Below, piece by piece: positions 31,956 through 32,532 of a DNA stretch of 32,532 nucleotides (position 1 is its first letter; each line of letters starts with the position of its first letter). The notes beneath the pieces were generated by a model. That model worked only from the letters and a program-made list of their open reading frames with translations. It did not search any database and was not told the origin of the DNA. The DNA comes from Elysia marginata (taxonomy: Eukaryota; Mollusca; Gastropoda; Plakobranchidae). The position numbers and the translations under genes are program-made. The stretch is taken from assembly GCA_019649035.1 (NCBI GenBank), contig BMAT01005607.1, positions 18,183-50,714 on the forward strand, read 5' to 3'.

Positions 31956-32532
31956 AAGTCTAATATTGCCAAAATCAATTTGAGCTCGGCGCAATCATAA
32001 CCCTGCGCACGTTCATAACAAGGACACATTTTAATGAAAGAATTTTTTGCACGCAAAAACAAAGCCGGTTTATTAAATTGCATTTTTCAGCTTATGCTTG
32101 CATGTTCTGGTTTGGGAGGATTTTTTGTTGTTGTTAATGATTTGGAGCTTTTTTTTACGTGAGGGAGGTAATAGTATCTAACTTTGTTTTACATAGGTTT
32201 GTTACAAAGCAATGGAGTAACGCCAGAAACGTAAGTCCGGATTTTACTTTGCGGCATTACTTTGATTTAAATAACCAAGTTTTGAATGAATCAAGCCACG
32301 AGCATCACAAAAACTTCATACATTTCAGACTGATATCTCAACTGCTGTTTCTCTGTGCGTTCAGAGGATAACGTGGTAGGCAATGTTCTGTCAGGGAGAA
32401 GAAGATGGGTTTGAAGATGTTCTATAGACATGTAGAGTGTTCATTTATTTCGAATATGTCGCTGTGGCAAAAGGTCGTTTTGCGGAAAAGACAACTTTTG
32501 GTGCACAAATATTTTACTCTGTTAATATTTCA
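31956..32532. other. Right edge, nothing recognised
   Basis: No supported gene. The plus-strand open frame 32159-32371 has no domain features or clear splice context. Confidence 0.45.

Noticed and set aside
31691-31963. 90-residue Phe/Ser/Pro-rich plus-strand frame
   Set aside because: It is a low-complexity pyrimidine tract without coding signature.
1-32532. CRISPR arrays, bacterial operons, rRNA or tRNA genes
   Set aside because: None is present. The tandem arrays have no unique spacers, and the gene structure is spliced and eukaryotic.

Overview
The window looks like AT-rich, repeat-laden nuclear DNA from an invertebrate animal, with short exons, long introns, microsatellites, minisatellites and one assembly gap. 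The only gene I can defend lies on the minus strand in the left quarter. It encodes the downstream part of a two-immunoglobulin-domain cell-surface protein of the Dpr / ZIG-8 type, a protostome family of neuronal recognition proteins. The family and the repeat landscape suggest a lophotrochozoan, probably a mollusc. This is an inference, not a proof.

Gene layout, in transcript order from high to low coordinates: Ig1 first half (8196-8308), Ig1 second half (7557-7770), a 42-nt microexon between the domains (4835-4876), Ig2 first half (3831-3981), Ig2 second half (3032-3168), a 24-nt microexon (2184-2207), and a C-terminal exon with a hydrophobic tail and stop (1161-1348). A possible poly(A) signal lies at 1000-1005. 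Every junction has GT/AG borders and the reading phases match throughout (1-0, 0-1, 1-1, 1-2, 2-1, 1-1, 1-stop). Both microexons are phase-symmetric, so each could be skipped or included without a frameshift. Without them the visible protein is 267 residues; with both it is 289. The signal-peptide exon and promoter were not found. They should lie further right, possibly beyond the window.

The introns carry repeats. A pyrimidine-rich (on the transcribed strand) 17-bp tandem array sits about 30 nt upstream of the Ig2 acceptor, and GATA-type microsatellites lie in the intron between Ig1 and Ig2, one of them starting right after the Ig1 donor.

From about 8.3 kb to the right edge I see no convincing protein-coding gene. 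If the missing first exon lies to the right, this is upstream intron. It holds three minisatellites (33/34, 43 and 47 bp units), a 45-bp terminal inverted repeat pair flanking the 69-N gap, several simple repeats, two tRNA-like SINE fragments, a decayed CR1/Rex1-type LINE reverse-transcriptase fragment (about 24997-25910), and several GC-richer or exon-like islands of unknown meaning.
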